Source: Paracholeplasma manati (lineage in GTDB: Bacteria > Bacillota_I > Bacilli_A > Acholeplasmatales > UBA5453). From it: a stretch of DNA of 64,000 nucleotides. Shown piece by piece: positions 63,056 through 64,000 of this stretch. Under the pieces are notes generated by a model. The model was not told where the DNA came from, did no database searches, and was given only the letters and a program-made list of their open reading frames with translations. Numbering within the stretch: position 1 is the stretch's first letter; each line of letters begins with the position of its first letter. The DNA is taken from contig NZ_JAOVQM010000004.1 of assembly GCF_025742995.1 (NCBI RefSeq), forward strand, positions 1-64,000, read 5' to 3'. The translations under genes and the position numbers were made by a program.

Positions 63056-64000
63056 TTAGTCTAATGCAGGTTTTTGAGTAAGCGACATGATGATGGGAAT
63101 CAACATTGGCTTACGTTGGGTTAAGTTTTTAACGTAATCAGTGACTTGATCCACCAATGCTTGTTTTAACAAGGTTTCGGTGAATTGTTTACGACTGAAT
63201 TCTTGGTTGAGCACTTCACGCGCTTTCGCTGCGATGCCATTGGTGATTTCCTCATTGCCTTTCATATAAATGAATCCACGGGAAATGACGGTTGGATCGG
63301 TGAGTAACTTACGATTGACTGGGTCAATGGTTAAGACAATGGATAACAGTCCATCTTCAGATAATAATTTACGTTCTTTGATAATAGCACTGCCGATATC
63401 ACCAATACCTGTACCATCGATGTAAATATCGCCTGCTTGGACTCTACCTGCATAACGGATGGACTCATTGGATAATGCAGCAACATCACCGTTATCCATG
63501 ATGAGGACATTGTTCGGTTCAACACCCAGTTGAACAGCGAGTTCTTTATGGTGTTTGAGCATACGGTGTTCCCCATGCATCGGAATGAAGTATTTAGGAC
63601 GAATGAGCGATAACATCAATTTCAAGTCAGGTTGATTACCATGACCAGAGGTATGGGTATCCGCGACTGGACCATTGATGATGACAGACACATCTCTACG
63701 ATACAATTGGTCAATCGTTTTATTGACAGATTCTTGATTACCAGGGATCGGTGAACTGGAGAAGATGACCGTATCGCCAGGTTGGGTTTTGATTTGACGG
63801 TGGGTACCATTCGCGATTCTAGATAAGGCAGCTAAGGGTTCACCTTGAGAACCAGTACATAAGATGGTGACTTCGTTCGCTTTAAAGTTATTGATTTCAT
63901 CGGCTGTAACAATGACACCTTTAGGGGCTTTTATATACCCTGTTTGTTGTCCAATTTCCATGGCACGTTCCATCGAACGACCAAAGACAGCCAACTTACG
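63056..64000 (-). CDS. rnj: Ribonuclease J, C-terminal part (cut by the window edge)
   Basis: The last 315 or so residues of an RNase J. The frame runs through the window edge (RKLAVFGRSM at the border), so the N-terminus and the first metal-binding motif are outside. The visible part has GSQGEP, ISSSPIPGNE-type PIPGNQESVN, DTHTSGHG, FIPMHGEHRMLKHHKELA and the C-terminal domain. RNase J is the main 5'-3' exoribonuclease and endonuclease of these bacteria. J1 or J2 cannot be told from this part. Confidence 0.95.
   Translation of the reverse strand, partial: RKLAVFGRSMERAMEIGQQTGYIKAPKGVIVTADEINNFKANEVTILCTGSQGEPLAALSRIANGTHRQIKTQPGDTVIFSSSPIPGNQESVNKTIDQLYRRDVSVIINGPVADTHTSGHGNQPDLKLMLSLIRPKYFIPMHGEHRMLKHHKELAVQLGVEPNNVLIMDNGDVAALSNESIRYAGRVQAGDIYIDGTGIGDIGSAIIKERKLLSEDGLLSIVLTIDPVNRKLLTDPTVISRGFIYMKGNEEITNGIAAKAREVLNQEFSRKQFTETLLKQALVDQVTDYVKNLTQRKPMLIPIIMSLTQKPALD

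Noticed and set aside
1-64000. UGA read as tryptophan (Mycoplasma code).
   Set aside because: Several ATGA operon overlaps and terminator-embedded TGA codons show that UGA is a stop, and the conserved Trp positions checked are TGG.
1-64000. CRISPR arrays, prophage or restriction-modification loci.
   Set aside because: I saw no spaced direct repeats, no phage structural genes and no methylase-nuclease pairs. The TnpB end is the only mobile-element signal.

Overview
The window is a moderately AT-rich bacterial chromosome segment from a low-GC Firmicutes/Mollicutes lineage, most plausibly an Acholeplasma-like (Acholeplasmataceae or related) organism. Supporting this are a PolC-type replicative polymerase, an archaeal-type prolyl-tRNA synthetase, a bacterial V-type ATPase operon, a gmk-rpoZ-uvrC block, and an rlmN-rsgA-rpe-thiN/rpmB/fakA block that matches the Bacillus ylo region but lacks the peptidoglycan-sensing kinase pair prpC-prkC. 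No cell-wall, sporulation or flagellar genes are present. UGA is a true stop: several operon junctions are ATGA overlaps, and every Trp checked is TGG, so the code is the standard bacterial one and not the Mycoplasma code. Shine-Dalgarno sites are strong, TTG and GTG starts are used, and many promoters are of the extended -10 type (TGnTATAAT).

Layout. 1-192: the right end of an IS200/IS605-type element, with the last 21 codons of tnpB, the omega-RNA scaffold, the terminal hairpin and an adjacent guide segment. 210-1689 (minus): a tRNA wobble-uridine modification pair (YtqA- and YtqB-like). 1756-11377: a membrane protein, polC, a Bax-inhibitor-like protein, then a phenylalanine T-box and pheST. 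11460-16899: rlmN-rsgA-rpe-thiN, rpmB (minus), fakA, then tRNA-Leu. 17223-19900: an orphan ArsR regulator, a DUF402 phosphatase and membrane proteins. 19983-20381: four minus-strand tRNAs (Gly, Pro, Arg, Asp). 20398-25475: an M50-like protease, speA-speB (arginine to putrescine), small membrane and lipoproteins, tRNA-Thr. 25561-32409: a heterodimeric ABC exporter, an alpha-glucosidase with a sugar symporter, and a cold-shock protein. 32500-35101: a lysine riboswitch controlling a three-gene amino-acid ABC importer.

35213-39452: a Fic protein, an MFS transporter, cvfB and proS. 39708-48241: a nine-gene V-ATPase operon. 48272-50675 (minus): feoA-feoB-FeoB-associated protein behind a Fur-box-like promoter; the 59-residue third protein is easily missed. 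50758-54200: yidD (minus), an EF-G-2-like GTPase, a ComFC-like zinc-finger remnant and hpf. 54249-55594 (minus): a DUF975 membrane protein without a usable start codon at its ribosome site, and Mn-type sodA. 55735-58655: ktrB convergent with rqcH, with overlapping stop codons. 58809-63033: gmk, rpoZ, uvrC, a DEDDh exonuclease and a methyltransferase. 63056-64000 (minus): the C-terminal part of RNase J, cut by the window edge.

Most of the window is conserved housekeeping. The points that merit attention are RNA-level control (omega-RNA, T-box, lysine riboswitch, a very long hairpin after speAB), the feo locus, the DUF975 start-codon loss, an EF-G paralogue without the catalytic histidine, and a degenerate competence-gene remnant. 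I did not find a clearly new multi-gene system.
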